Assembly (NCBI RefSeq): GCF_029952445.1
Contig: NZ_JAQPPK010000024.1
Location: forward strand, 21,851 to 85,850
From: Paenarthrobacter nitroguajacolicus
Lineage (GTDB): Bacteria; Actinomycetota; Actinomycetes; Actinomycetales; Micrococcaceae
DNA length: 64,000 bases
Direction of reading: 5' to 3'
How positions within the stretch are numbered: the first letter of the stretch is position 1; each line of letters opens with the position of its first letter. The notes under the pieces were generated by a model. It was not told the origin of the DNA and ran no database searches. It saw nothing but the letters and a program-made list of their open reading frames with translations. The position numbers were made by a program, and so were the translations under genes. This document shows, piece after piece, positions 26,586-35,170 of this stretch.

Positions 26586-27659
26586 ATGTACATCGACATC
26601 CACGCCCATTTCACCACCGTTCCCGACGCCCTGAAGACCTGGCGGGACCGGCAGATCGAGGAAATCGAGCAGCGCGGCCGTCACCTTTCCGGCGACGATC
26701 TGGAAATCCCGGATGAGGAGATTGCGGCCGCCCTGACCAAGGGCCAGCTGGCACTGCAGGAACAGCACGGCATCGACTTGGCCCTTCTCTCACCCATTGC
26801 GGGCAAAATGGCCCATCACTACGGCGACCAGGAAACCAGCCTGACTTGGAGCAGGCTCAGCAACGACACGGTGTACCGGGCGTCGGTGCTGTTCCCGGAC
26901 AGCTTCGCCAATGTCTGCCAGCTTCCCCAGTCCCCGAACGGTGACATCAAGGTCAGCGTCGAGGAACTGCGCCGTTGTGTGGAGGAACTCGGCTTCGTCG
27001 GCTGCAACCTTAACCCCGACCACTCCGACGGCTACTGGCAGGCCCCGCCGATCACGGACCGCTACTACTACCCCTTGTATGAGGCGATGGTGGAACTCGG
27101 CGTCCCGGCCATGGTGCACTCGTCGATGTCAGCCAACCCTGCCGTTCACGGAACCTGCGCCCACTACCTGAACGGCGACACGACCGCGTTCATGCAGCTG
27201 TGCCAGTCGGACCTGTTCCGCGATTTCCCCGACCTGAAACTCATCCTGCCCCACGGCGGCGGAGCGGTGCCCTACCACTGGGGACGCTACCAAGGAGTTA
27301 TGCAGGACCGGGGCCGGGGTGATCTGCTCGACATCATCGGCGACAACCTCTACTTCGACACCTGCGTCTACGGTGCCCGCGGCCTGCAGCTCCTGGTGGA
27401 CACGGTTCCGGCCAAGAACATCCTGTTCGCCTCCGAGATGCTCGGAGCCGTCCGCGGGGTGGACCCATCCTCCGGACACCGCTACGACGACACCCGCTTC
27501 CTGTTGGACTCCCTGGACTTCACCGATTCCTCACACCGGGAATCCATTGCAGGGGGCAACGCCCTGACCGTCTTCCCCCGCCTGCGTCAGCGCCTCGAAC
27601 AACGAGGACAACTCCCCTCCAACGCCACGACTGTCGGCGCCGGCACGGCCACGAGCTAA
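26586..27659 (+). CDS. ligJ: 4-oxalomesaconate hydratase (LigJ type)
   Basis: 357 residues from ATG 26586, five bases after AGAGG; an in-frame ATG at 26562, overlapping the aldolase stop, is an alternative. In the amidohydrolase superfamily it follows LigJ specifically: DIHAHF start, LPQSPNGD, ELGFVGCNLNPD, VELGVPAMVH, ILPHGGGAVPYHWGR and AVRGVDPSSGHRYDDT all correspond to LigJ in order. LigJ adds water to 4-oxalomesaconate giving 4-carboxy-4-hydroxy-2-oxoadipate in the protocatechuate 4,5-cleavage and gallate routes. ACMSD-type decarboxylases are the next nearest family. It is the firmest functional anchor in the island. Confidence 0.85.
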   Translation: MYIDIHAHFTTVPDALKTWRDRQIEEIEQRGRHLSGDDLEIPDEEIAAALTKGQLALQEQHGIDLALLSPIAGKMAHHYGDQETSLTWSRLSNDTVYRASVLFPDSFANVCQLPQSPNGDIKVSVEELRRCVEELGFVGCNLNPDHSDGYWQAPPITDRYYYPLYEAMVELGVPAMVHSSMSANPAVHGTCAHYLNGDTTAFMQLCQSDLFRDFPDLKLILPHGGGAVPYHWGRYQGVMQDRGRGDLLDIIGDNLYFDTCVYGARGLQLLVDTVPAKNILFASEMLGAVRGVDPSSGHRYDDTRFLLDSLDFTDSSHRESIAGGNALTVFPRLRQRLEQRGQLPSNATTVGAGTATS

Positions 27660-27671
27660 ACAGGAGCAACC

Positions 27672-29324
27672 ATGACCAAGGTTTATGAAGCACTGGCGGA
27701 TGCGTTTATCGCCGAAGGAACCACCCATATTTTCGGCATGACCGGAGATGCAAACATGCACTGGATGTACGCCATGGCAGAGCGCGGGGCCACCCTGTTC
27801 GAAGCCCGCCATGAAGGCTCCGGCCTGGCCATGGCCGACGGCTGGGCCCGCGGCGCCCGGAAACCGGGGGTGGCCTCCACCACCAGCGGCCCCGGCGTCA
27901 CCCAATTGGCCACGAGTCTGGTCTGCGCGGCCCGAGCCCGGACACCGTTGGTGATCTTCAGCGGCGAAGTAGCCCTCGGGGACCTGGGCGCCACCCAGTA
28001 CCTCGACCAGGCAAAGTTCGCCGACGGTGTCGAGTGCGGCTTCGTGCAGGTCTCGTCTCCGGCCCGGGCCCAGGAAGCTGTGCAAAGGGCATTCTGGCTG
28101 GCCCGGACCACGTCCCGGCCCGTGATGGTCAGTGCCCCCACAAACGTCCAGCAAGCCGAATTCGACGGCGCACCCATTTATGTGCCCTCCAGCGAACTGA
28201 TCGACACCGCCCTGACCCAGCCGGCACCGGAAAGGATCGACCTGGCCATCAAGATCCTGGGTGAAAGCGAAAAGGTCGTCGTCCTTGTCGGCAAAGGCGC
28301 CCGAGCCGCCGATGTCGGGGACCTTGTCCTCGAACTGCAGCGCAAAACCAATGCCCTCATTGTCACAACGCTTCAAACGAAGAACTGGCTGCGCGAGAAA
28401 AACGACTTCTTCGCCGGGATTTCCGGGCTCTACGGCACCGCCACCGCCCACGAACTCCTGCAGGAATCCGACTGCCTGGTAGCCATCGGTGCGAGCCTGA
28501 ACCACTTCACCACCGAACACGGCTACCTCTACCCGACGGCCAGGATCATCCAGCTCGACCATGCCGAGCAGATCGTCACCGGTACCGGGCAGCCCGTGGA
28601 ATGCTACGTCCGCGGCGATGCCCGCCCGTCCCTGGAAGCCATCGTCAAAGCCCTGCCCGACACCCCCGAACACGGCGACGGCTACCATTCCGCCGACATC
28701 GCCCAGGCCCTGCGCCAGGCGGACGCCATCACTGAGGACTTCCACCGGGAAGACGGCCGCCTGGACCCACGCGAAGTCATCCTCGCCCTTGACAAGCTCG
28801 CCCCGGAGAGCCTGCCGCTCGTTATGGGCAGCGGACACCAAACCGACTTCGGCACTATGCTCTTCACCCGCCCGCGCGAAATCGTGTCCAACTACGGGCT
28901 GTTCGGCGCGATCGGCCAAGCACCCATGCTCACCATGGGCTGGAGCGCAGCCCGGGCGAAGCCGACGATGGTGGTCGAGGGAGACGCGAGCTTCATCATG
29001 CACCTGGCCGAGTTCGATACCGCCTGCCGATACAACTGGCCGGTGCTGGTCGTGGTCATGAACGATGAAGCCCTAGGCGCCGAATTCCACAAGTCCGGAG
29101 CACACGGACTGAACCCCGAACTGACCGCGATACCTTCCCCGGACCTCGGGGCCGCAGCCATCGCCCTTGGCGGCAGCGGTGCCAAGATCCACACCATCGC
29201 AGACCTTGAAACCGCCGTCCGGAATTTTGTCGCCAACCCGGAACCAACGGTCCTGGACGTCCGGATCACCCGCGACGTGATCAGCATCCCGTACCGCCGC
29301 CTCTGGTACGCCGAGGAAGTATGA
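27672..29324 (+). CDS. Thiamine-diphosphate-dependent enzyme (acetolactate synthase-like)
   Basis: 550 residues with the three ThDP-enzyme domains: the Pyr domain with the catalytic Glu in LFEARHEGSG near residue 47, a central domain (VVVLVGKGAR near 200), and the PP domain with VEGDASFIMHLAEFD near 435 leading to VVVMNDEALGAEF (the GDG-N30-NN cofactor motif with GDA-N). AGGAGC ribosome-binding site, 12 bp after ligJ. The family decarboxylates 2-oxo acids or joins the resulting carbanion to another acceptor. In a pathway producing pyruvate or oxaloacetate it might act on a 2-oxo acid intermediate; its partner substrate is unknown. Confidence 0.85.
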   Translation: MTKVYEALADAFIAEGTTHIFGMTGDANMHWMYAMAERGATLFEARHEGSGLAMADGWARGARKPGVASTTSGPGVTQLATSLVCAARARTPLVIFSGEVALGDLGATQYLDQAKFADGVECGFVQVSSPARAQEAVQRAFWLARTTSRPVMVSAPTNVQQAEFDGAPIYVPSSELIDTALTQPAPERIDLAIKILGESEKVVVLVGKGARAADVGDLVLELQRKTNALIVTTLQTKNWLREKNDFFAGISGLYGTATAHELLQESDCLVAIGASLNHFTTEHGYLYPTARIIQLDHAEQIVTGTGQPVECYVRGDARPSLEAIVKALPDTPEHGDGYHSADIAQALRQADAITEDFHREDGRLDPREVILALDKLAPESLPLVMGSGHQTDFGTMLFTRPREIVSNYGLFGAIGQAPMLTMGWSAARAKPTMVVEGDASFIMHLAEFDTACRYNWPVLVVVMNDEALGAEFHKSGAHGLNPELTAIPSPDLGAAAIALGGSGAKIHTIADLETAVRNFVANPEPTVLDVRITRDVISIPYRRLWYAEEV

Positions 29325-29393
29325 CCCTGCGCTACCCATCGTTGCCCCGACACAGCCGGACTGTGTTCCCATCCCAGAAAGGAAGGCACGTCA

Positions 29394-30293
29394 ATGACGA
29401 CCGCCGAAATTGAGTTCCTGATCAACGACCAGGAACTCGCCGGAGCCGCCCAGTCGGCCCTCGAATCCCACTCTTCCATCGCCTCAGTCACAGCCTCGCC
29501 CCTGCGCCCGGTCCACAACGGATTCAAAGCCTTTGCCAGCGGCCAAAACTATGAAGTCAGCGAGATCGCGATCGTGACCTTGCTCCAGGGCGTCGCCCAC
29601 AACCGCCCGGTCATCTTCCTGCCCCTCACCGCGCTGGGACGCCACCAACACCAGACCCTGATCAGCACCCAGGCCTTGTCGGTAGAAGACCTCCCGGGCC
29701 GAACCGTGGGTGTCCGCGCGTGGAGCCAGACCACCGGAATGTGGGTCCGCGGGTTCCTCGCCCACCAATACAACGTGGATCTGCGCTCCGTGCGCTGGCG
29801 CACGTACGAGGGCGGACACATCGCCGAACAGCCCGAACCCACCTGGGCGGAACGGGCAGAAGAAGGCGCGAACCTGGCCCACGACCTCCTGGAAGGACGC
29901 GTCGACTTCGCCGTCATGGGTAACGACCGGCCGAAGGACCCAGCCGTGCGAAGCGTCATCCCCAACCCCGCCACGGCCTCCGAAGAGTGGGCCGAAAAGG
30001 TGGGCTACGTTCCGGTCAACCACCTCTTCGCCGTCCGGGAAAGCGCTGCCAATGAGCTGAGCGGCGCCATCCTGGACCTCTACGACGCCGTCTCCGGACA
30101 GCTTGAGGCGCGCAAAGCCGGTCCCGGGATCCCGTTGGAACCCTATGGCTTCGAAGCCCTGCGCCCTGCTGTGACCGCAGCGGCGAAGTACGCCTGGGAA
30201 CAGGACCTCCTGCCCCGCCCGGTCCACTATGACGAACTCGTCGCCGCGACATCCGCGGCGCTCGGTGTTTCCGCCTCACGGCTGGGCGGCTAG
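29394..30293 (+). CDS. Pht5-like family protein, copy B
   Basis: 299 residues, no signal peptide, AAAGGAAGG ribosome-binding site. It shares DLPGRTVGVRAWSQTTGMWV and VNHLFAVRESAANELSGAI with copy C, and the same blocks more weakly with copy A and with Pht5. The first ~40 residues are divergent: the usual V-A-L-x-D-Y opening is replaced by EIEFLINDQELAGA. So copy B may have a different or lost activity, or serve as a binding subunit. It follows the ThDP enzyme by 69 bp. Confidence 0.7.
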   Translation: MTTAEIEFLINDQELAGAAQSALESHSSIASVTASPLRPVHNGFKAFASGQNYEVSEIAIVTLLQGVAHNRPVIFLPLTALGRHQHQTLISTQALSVEDLPGRTVGVRAWSQTTGMWVRGFLAHQYNVDLRSVRWRTYEGGHIAEQPEPTWAERAEEGANLAHDLLEGRVDFAVMGNDRPKDPAVRSVIPNPATASEEWAEKVGYVPVNHLFAVRESAANELSGAILDLYDAVSGQLEARKAGPGIPLEPYGFEALRPAVTAAAKYAWEQDLLPRPVHYDELVAATSAALGVSASRLGG

Positions 30294-30304
30294 AAGTGAG
30301 TGGA

Positions 30305-30315
30305 TTGTTATACGA
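30305..30315. promoter_or_regulatory. Putative GntR operator 3 (TTGT-TAT-ACGA)
   Basis: One base from the TTGT-N3-ACAA consensus. It sits just upstream of the candidate promoter at 30332, in the 112-bp gap between Pht5-like copies B and C. Confidence 0.45.
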
Positions 30316-30331
30316 AATGACTGCGAAAGCC

Positions 30332-30360
30332 TTGAAGGTGATAAGGACCACTGGTAATTT
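30332..30360 (+). promoter_or_regulatory. Internal promoter ahead of Pht5-like copy C
   Basis: TTGAAG (30332-30337) and TAATTT (30355-30360) are 17 bases apart. The predicted start, near 30367, is immediately followed by operator 4, a good layout for repression by a GntR protein. Confidence 0.5.
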
Positions 30361-30369
30361 GAACATGGA

Positions 30370-30380
30370 TTGTATAACAA
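30370..30380. promoter_or_regulatory. Putative GntR operator 4 (TTGT-ATA-ACAA)
   Basis: Exact reverse complement of the site at 25030. It overlaps the expected transcription start of the internal promoter and lies 25 bp before the copy C start codon. Confidence 0.6.
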
Positions 30381-30405
30381 AAGGTCGCTTAGTGAAGGAG
30401 GTCCG

Positions 30406-31305
30406 ATGACCACCAACTGGACCGTCGCCCTCCGCGACTACGAACACACAACGCCCCTGAAGAACGGCACGGTCGTCGCCGAGGGTGTAGACCTCGAGTT
30501 CGTCGACGTCGAACCCATCCATCGGGCCTTTGCGCCGATGGTGCGTGAAAGCCGCTACGACTTCAGCGAGTTGGCCATCGCCACCCTCTTCCAGGCCCTC
30601 GAAGCAGAGCGTCCCGTCATCGCCCTGCCGGTGGTTCTGCACGGGAACTTCCACCACCGTTCCATCTCCATCTGGAACGGTGAAGACAGGGTCCGTCCGG
30701 AAGACTTGGCCGGCAAGAAGGTCGGCGTCCGGGCGCACAGCCAGACCACGGGACTCTGGGTCCGCGGCATGCTCGCCGACACCTATGGGCTCCGGTCCCA
30801 GGACGTGACCTGGGTGACCACCGAGGGACCCCATGTGGCCACCGCCTCCGAGCCGGCCAACGTTGTACGCACGGATCGGAAGCTCGTGGAGCTGCTCACC
30901 GAAGGTGAGGTGTCCGCCGTCGTCATGGGTGCCCGCTCAGCCGACCACGTCCCGGGCCTGGAACCGCTGCTTCCCGACTGGAAAGACCGCCAAGACCAGT
31001 ACCACCAGGAACACGGCTGGGTGCCCATCAACCACCTGCTCGTTGTTCGACGTGAACTGGCCGAGGCCAACCCCGACGGTGTCCGGGCCGTTTACCGGGC
31101 GTTCCAACAAAGCATCGATGCCGCCCGCCCCGCCGTTCCGACGGGAACCACCCGCGAAAAGGTCATCCAGTACGGGGTCACCGACAGCCTGCTCGCCACC
31201 CTGGACACGGCACTGCGCTACGCCCGCGAACAAGAGATCATCCACACAGACCTCTCCGCAGACAAAATCTTCGCCGACTTCGAAAAATACGTGGGGGAGC
31301 CGTGA
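30406..31305 (+). CDS. Pht5-like family protein, copy C
   Basis: 299 residues from ATG 30406, after GAAGGAGG; a frame open from 30370 would begin inside the operator and is rejected. The opening TTNWTVALRDYEHTTPLKNG, VDVEPIHRAF, FSELAIATLFQAL, LHGNFHHRSI and GKKVGVRAHSQTTGLWVRG follow Pht5 closely. No signal peptide, so a cytoplasmic enzyme rather than a transporter subunit is likely. It begins the internally promoted section that continues with a LigI-like hydrolase and the ABC importer. Confidence 0.78.
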   Translation: MTTNWTVALRDYEHTTPLKNGTVVAEGVDLEFVDVEPIHRAFAPMVRESRYDFSELAIATLFQALEAERPVIALPVVLHGNFHHRSISIWNGEDRVRPEDLAGKKVGVRAHSQTTGLWVRGMLADTYGLRSQDVTWVTTEGPHVATASEPANVVRTDRKLVELLTEGEVSAVVMGARSADHVPGLEPLLPDWKDRQDQYHQEHGWVPINHLLVVRRELAEANPDGVRAVYRAFQQSIDAARPAVPTGTTREKVIQYGVTDSLLATLDTALRYAREQEIIHTDLSADKIFADFEKYVGEP

Positions 31306-31356
31306 ACCGCAGCCGCCCTCGCCCCGCACCCTTGAACCCGCGTCCGAGGAGGACCG

Positions 31357-32223
31357 ATGCACTACTTTGACACCCACACCCACGCCATCTCGCCCGACAC
31401 CGACAAGTTCCCGGTCAAGCCCCTCGGCGGAACCCGCTCGGAATGGTCCCAGACCCGGCACGTCGACGTCGACGGACTGGTCCGAAGCCTCGATGAAGCC
31501 GGGATTGAGCGAGCAGCCCTGGTACATGCCTCCACCGTTTACGGTTTCGACAACAGCTACGCCGCAGCTGCCTTGGCCCAATACCCGGACCGCCTGGTCG
31601 GTGTCGGAGCGGTCGATTTCCTGGCCGACACAGCCGTAGCGGACCTGGAACACCTGATTCAGGAGCAGGGCTTCAGCGGAGTCCGGATCAGAGTGTCCGA
31701 CGGAACGACCAAAGTCCCGACGCCCGGTTCAGGAGTGTCCGACGAACGCATGGACGCCGTCTGGGACTACGTCGCAGCCAACAGCATTCCGGTGTGCATC
31801 CAGATGCATTCCAAGGACGCACCCAAGCTCGTCCAGGTCCTTCAGAGCCGCCCCGCCATGACGGTGCTGCTGGACCACGCCGGGCGCCCCAACGCAGCCG
31901 GCGGCTTCCCCTACCCGAAGCTGGAGGAACTCGCACAGCTGGCCGGTTTCGCTGGTGTCCACGTGAAAATCACGCCTCCCGCCATCAAACGCCTGGAGGA
32001 GGAACCGGACGCGAACGTCACCGAGGTCCTCGGCCGGCTCATCGAAACCTTCGGCGCCGAGCGCATCATGTGGGGTTCGAACTTCCCCGCATCCGCCGGG
32101 ACCTTGCGGCAACTCCGCGACAAGATCGAAGGACTCCTGCCAGAGCTCGACGACACCCAAAAGGCTGCGATCCGCGGCGGGAACGCAGCCCGCATCTATA
32201 GCGCGGCAGTGGTCGCGCACTAG
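31357..32223 (+). CDS. Amidohydrolase-superfamily hydrolase, LigI-like, second copy
   Basis: 288 residues, GAGGAGGA ribosome-binding site. DTHTHAIS gives the HxH metal motif, then TVYGFDNSYAAAAL, VLLDHAGRPN and ERIMWGSNFPAS. It is a clear paralogue of the product of 22996-23850; both belong to COG3618 with 2-pyrone-4,6-dicarboxylate lactonase. Having one copy in each arm suggests two related lactones or half-esters as substrates, or isoenzymes. No signal peptide. Confidence 0.85.
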   Translation: MHYFDTHTHAISPDTDKFPVKPLGGTRSEWSQTRHVDVDGLVRSLDEAGIERAALVHASTVYGFDNSYAAAALAQYPDRLVGVGAVDFLADTAVADLEHLIQEQGFSGVRIRVSDGTTKVPTPGSGVSDERMDAVWDYVAANSIPVCIQMHSKDAPKLVQVLQSRPAMTVLLDHAGRPNAAGGFPYPKLEELAQLAGFAGVHVKITPPAIKRLEEEPDANVTEVLGRLIETFGAERIMWGSNFPASAGTLRQLRDKIEGLLPELDDTQKAAIRGGNAARIYSAAVVAH

Positions 32224-32273
32224 CCATCCTGCGCCGTCAAAGCCGCCGGCGCAGAATTAACCCAGGAGGACCA

Positions 32274-33383
32274 ATGAAGAACACCTCAAGCAACGAAGCC
32301 CGCGTATTAGGTATCCGACGCCGGCACAGCCTCAGGCTGCTGGCAGTCCTCGCAGCCGTGACCGTCAGCGCCTCAGCGTGCGGCGGCGCCGGGGATGCCA
32401 CATCCACACTCCCCGCATCCATGGACGAGCTGGTCAAGCAGGCCCAGAGCGAAGCCGAAGTCGCGTGGTCGGCGCCCAAGCCGCTGGAGCAGATGCAGCC
32501 CGCGATTGACCTCTTCGAGAAGAAGTATCCCGGGATTAAGGTTAAGTACACCAACACCAAAGCCCCGGACCAGGTCAGCCAGCTCAAGATGGAACAGGCA
32601 GCCCGGAAAGTCTCGGTTGACGTCGCCGCAGCCGGCGAGCTGACGGTGCCACCGTCACTGGACTTGGCCGACACTGTCGATTGGGCCGCCTACGGCATCG
32701 ATAAGGACAACGTCTTCTTCGAGGACAAGGCCGTCTACATCTGGGCCGCACCGAAGGTCTGGGCCTACAACAAGACGATGGTCTCCCCGGCAGATGTCCC
32801 CAGCACCTGGGACGACCTCCTCAAGCCCCGCTGGAAGGACGGACAGATCGGCGCCGAATCCCGGGCCTCGTTCATGACCGTCTGGAACCTTGATCCAGCC
32901 CTCGGCCAGGACAAGGCCCTCACCTGGGCCAAGGATTTCACAGCTCAGAAGCCCCACTTCACGCCCAACACCACCCAGTCCGAAGGCCTTATCGAAAGCG
33001 GCCAGGTCGCCATTGGAACCAGCCTCATCAACCTCGTCCTGCAGGCCCAGAAGTCCGGCGCGCCGGTGGACATCGCACCGCTCTCACCGACCAACACCAA
33101 CGAGACTTTCATCTACATGCCCAAGGGAGCGCCCCACCCAGCAGCCGCCGTCCTGCTCACCTCCTTCCTTTCCTCGGACGAAGCGCAGGCAGCACTGGCC
33201 ACCACCTATAACTCGCGAATCCCACAGGAAACAGACTGCTCCAACCCGGACCAGAGCCCCGTGGTGAAGGCACTGTGCGCCGCGAACATCACCTGGCATT
33301 CCACCGGCACGATCGAGCACTACGACGATCTTGCCGAATTCTTCCCCAAGGCCCAGAAAGCCTTGGGAACGGATCTTGGGTAG
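32274..33383 (+). CDS. ABC transporter substrate-binding lipoprotein (Fe3+/polyamine type)
   Basis: 369 residues, CCAGGAGGA ribosome-binding site. The signal peptide ends in a lipobox (VSASAC, Cys near residue 35), leaving a lipid-anchored SBP_bac_1/AfuA-like protein. The body has VWAYNKTMVSPADVPSTWDDL, a hinge segment typical of this class. Class members bind ferric ion, polyamines, thiamine or organic anions. Since the transporter is embedded in a catabolic island rather than in iron genes, an organic acid ligand is more likely; this is inference. Confidence 0.87.
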   Translation: MKNTSSNEARVLGIRRRHSLRLLAVLAAVTVSASACGGAGDATSTLPASMDELVKQAQSEAEVAWSAPKPLEQMQPAIDLFEKKYPGIKVKYTNTKAPDQVSQLKMEQAARKVSVDVAAAGELTVPPSLDLADTVDWAAYGIDKDNVFFEDKAVYIWAAPKVWAYNKTMVSPADVPSTWDDLLKPRWKDGQIGAESRASFMTVWNLDPALGQDKALTWAKDFTAQKPHFTPNTTQSEGLIESGQVAIGTSLINLVLQAQKSGAPVDIAPLSPTNTNETFIYMPKGAPHPAAAVLLTSFLSSDEAQAALATTYNSRIPQETDCSNPDQSPVVKALCAANITWHSTGTIEHYDDLAEFFPKAQKALGTDLG

Positions 33384-33392
33384 GCGATTGTT

Positions 33393-35165
33393 ATGACCAT
33401 GAACGCAACGAAGCCGCCGGTCATCAGCGACGCACCGCCCCCGCCGGAGCGCCCGCGCCGGGCCAGGCAGTCCCGCCGGGGACTGGGTAGCACCGCCCTG
33501 AACGTGGCAATGATCCTGCTGGTCAGCTACCTGATTGTCGTGCCGCTTGTAGTGCTCTTCTACAGCAGCTTCAAGGCCTCCACCACCAAGCTGCCCTTTG
33601 ACGTCAAGGGATTCTCCTTCGACAACTACATCCACGTCTTCCAGTCCAGCCGACTTGGTGAGGTCACCCTCAACACGGCCATCTACGTCGCCGGGTCCCT
33701 GCTCGTGGCCCTGGTGCTGAGTGTTTCCCTGGCGTACCTCTTCGAACGCACCGACATCCCCGGCCGCAGGTTCCTCGCCCCCATGGCCCTGGCGCCCATG
33801 GCCGTTCCCGTCGTCGTGATGGCAATCGCCTGGGCCCTCGTAGCGAACCCCGCCAACGGGCCCCTCGCCATCTTCGTCAGGCAAACCCTGGGGCTCTCCA
33901 TCGATATCTACTCCCTGCCCGGAATGATCGTGGTCATGGGGATCTTCGGGGTACCGAGCATGTACCTGATGATCGCCCCCGCGTTCGCCAGGCTGAACCC
34001 CGAGCTCGAAGAAGCCGCTGCAACTGTCGGCGCGCCCCTGATGCGCCGGCTCCGTCTCATTGTGTTCCCCTTGATCGGTCCGGCTGTCTCGGCAGCATCG
34101 ATGCTGTTTGTGGTGGTGGTCCTCGAAGGCTTCTCCATCCCGGCGCTGCTCGGTTTGCCGGACCAGATCTTCGTGTTCAGCAGCCTGATCCAGCATTCCC
34201 TGGAACCGCCGACAGGCTCGCCCAACTATGGCCAGGCCACCACTTACGGTGTGCTCATCCTCGTGCTGTCCTTCGCGATGCTGCTGATCTACCGACGCCG
34301 GATCAAGGACACCCACCGGTTCAAGGTAGTTGTCGGCAAGGCCTACCGGCAGAACCGCACCCCCTTGGGCAAGTGGCGGATCCCGATCTTCATCATCGTG
34401 TCCCTGTACATGCTCATCGGCATCGTCCTGCCCATCCTGGCACTGCTGTGGACCAGCCTCTCACCGTTCTCCCGCCCCATTACCTGGGAGGGATTGGGCG
34501 ATCTGTCATTCATGCAGTTCACCAAGATCCTGACCGATCCGGGAATGGGCGAAGTCATGCTCAACACCGCGATCGTGGTGCTGGTGACGGCAACGGTCAC
34601 CACGGCGATGTCGGTCTGGATCGCCGTCGCCGCCCACCGCAAATCCTTCCGTGGGAGCGCGGTGCTGTTCGAATCGACCTACCTCGTTTTCGGCATCCCC
34701 AGCGTCGTGCTCGGCGCAGCCGTGTTATTCCTCTATCTGTTCGTGCCCATCCCCATCTACGGCACGGTCTGGATCATCATCGTCGCGCTCGTGACCCGCT
34801 TCCTGCCCCGCGGCTCCCGCCTGGTGCAGACTGCGCTGCTGCAACTCGATGAAGGGCTGATCGAAGCCGCGCGGGTCACCGGTGCGTCGACGTTCACGGT
34901 CACCATGAAAATCCTGCTCCCGCTGCTCCGCCAAGCGCTGTGGAAGTGCTGGCTCTGGGTCTTCGCCCACGCCTTGGGTGAACTGCCCATCGCCCTGCTG
35001 CTGACAAGCGCAGACAACCGCACGCTCGTTGTGGAGGTCTGGGACACCTTCACCTCAAGCGTCAACTACCCCCAGGCAAGTGCCTTGGCGGTCATCATCC
35101 TGGTCATTTCCATGGTCGCGGTCCTGTTGGTGAACCGACGCGGGGCCTCCGAGAAGGAAGCATAA
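33393..35165 (+). CDS. ABC transporter permease, two fused domains (FbpB-like)
   Basis: 590 residues with about twelve membrane helices, so both permease halves are in one chain, as in FbpB/SfuB. EAA loops occur twice: LEEAAATVGAPLMRRLRLIV near residue 207 and IEAARVTGASTFTVTMKILL near 490. The first ~30 residues are proline- and arginine-rich and cytoplasmic. ATG 33393 and ATG 33399 are both possible; no strong ribosome-binding site. Works with the lipoprotein upstream and the ATPase downstream. Confidence 0.9.
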   Translation: MTMNATKPPVISDAPPPPERPRRARQSRRGLGSTALNVAMILLVSYLIVVPLVVLFYSSFKASTTKLPFDVKGFSFDNYIHVFQSSRLGEVTLNTAIYVAGSLLVALVLSVSLAYLFERTDIPGRRFLAPMALAPMAVPVVVMAIAWALVANPANGPLAIFVRQTLGLSIDIYSLPGMIVVMGIFGVPSMYLMIAPAFARLNPELEEAAATVGAPLMRRLRLIVFPLIGPAVSAASMLFVVVVLEGFSIPALLGLPDQIFVFSSLIQHSLEPPTGSPNYGQATTYGVLILVLSFAMLLIYRRRIKDTHRFKVVVGKAYRQNRTPLGKWRIPIFIIVSLYMLIGIVLPILALLWTSLSPFSRPITWEGLGDLSFMQFTKILTDPGMGEVMLNTAIVVLVTATVTTAMSVWIAVAAHRKSFRGSAVLFESTYLVFGIPSVVLGAAVLFLYLFVPIPIYGTVWIIIVALVTRFLPRGSRLVQTALLQLDEGLIEAARVTGASTFTVTMKILLPLLRQALWKCWLWVFAHALGELPIALLLTSADNRTLVVEVWDTFTSSVNYPQASALAVIILVISMVAVLLVNRRGASEKEA

Positions 35166-35170
35166 GCAAC

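Noticed and set aside
27531..29003. A 490-codon minus-strand frame opposite the ThDP gene
   Set aside because: Long antisense frames are expected in GC-rich DNA with strong third-position bias; the plus-strand protein has full domain support.
33084..34316. A 410-codon minus-strand frame opposite the FbpB-like permease
   Set aside because: Rich in His, Gly and Asp in the pattern produced by antisense of hydrophobic membrane-helix codons; no domain.
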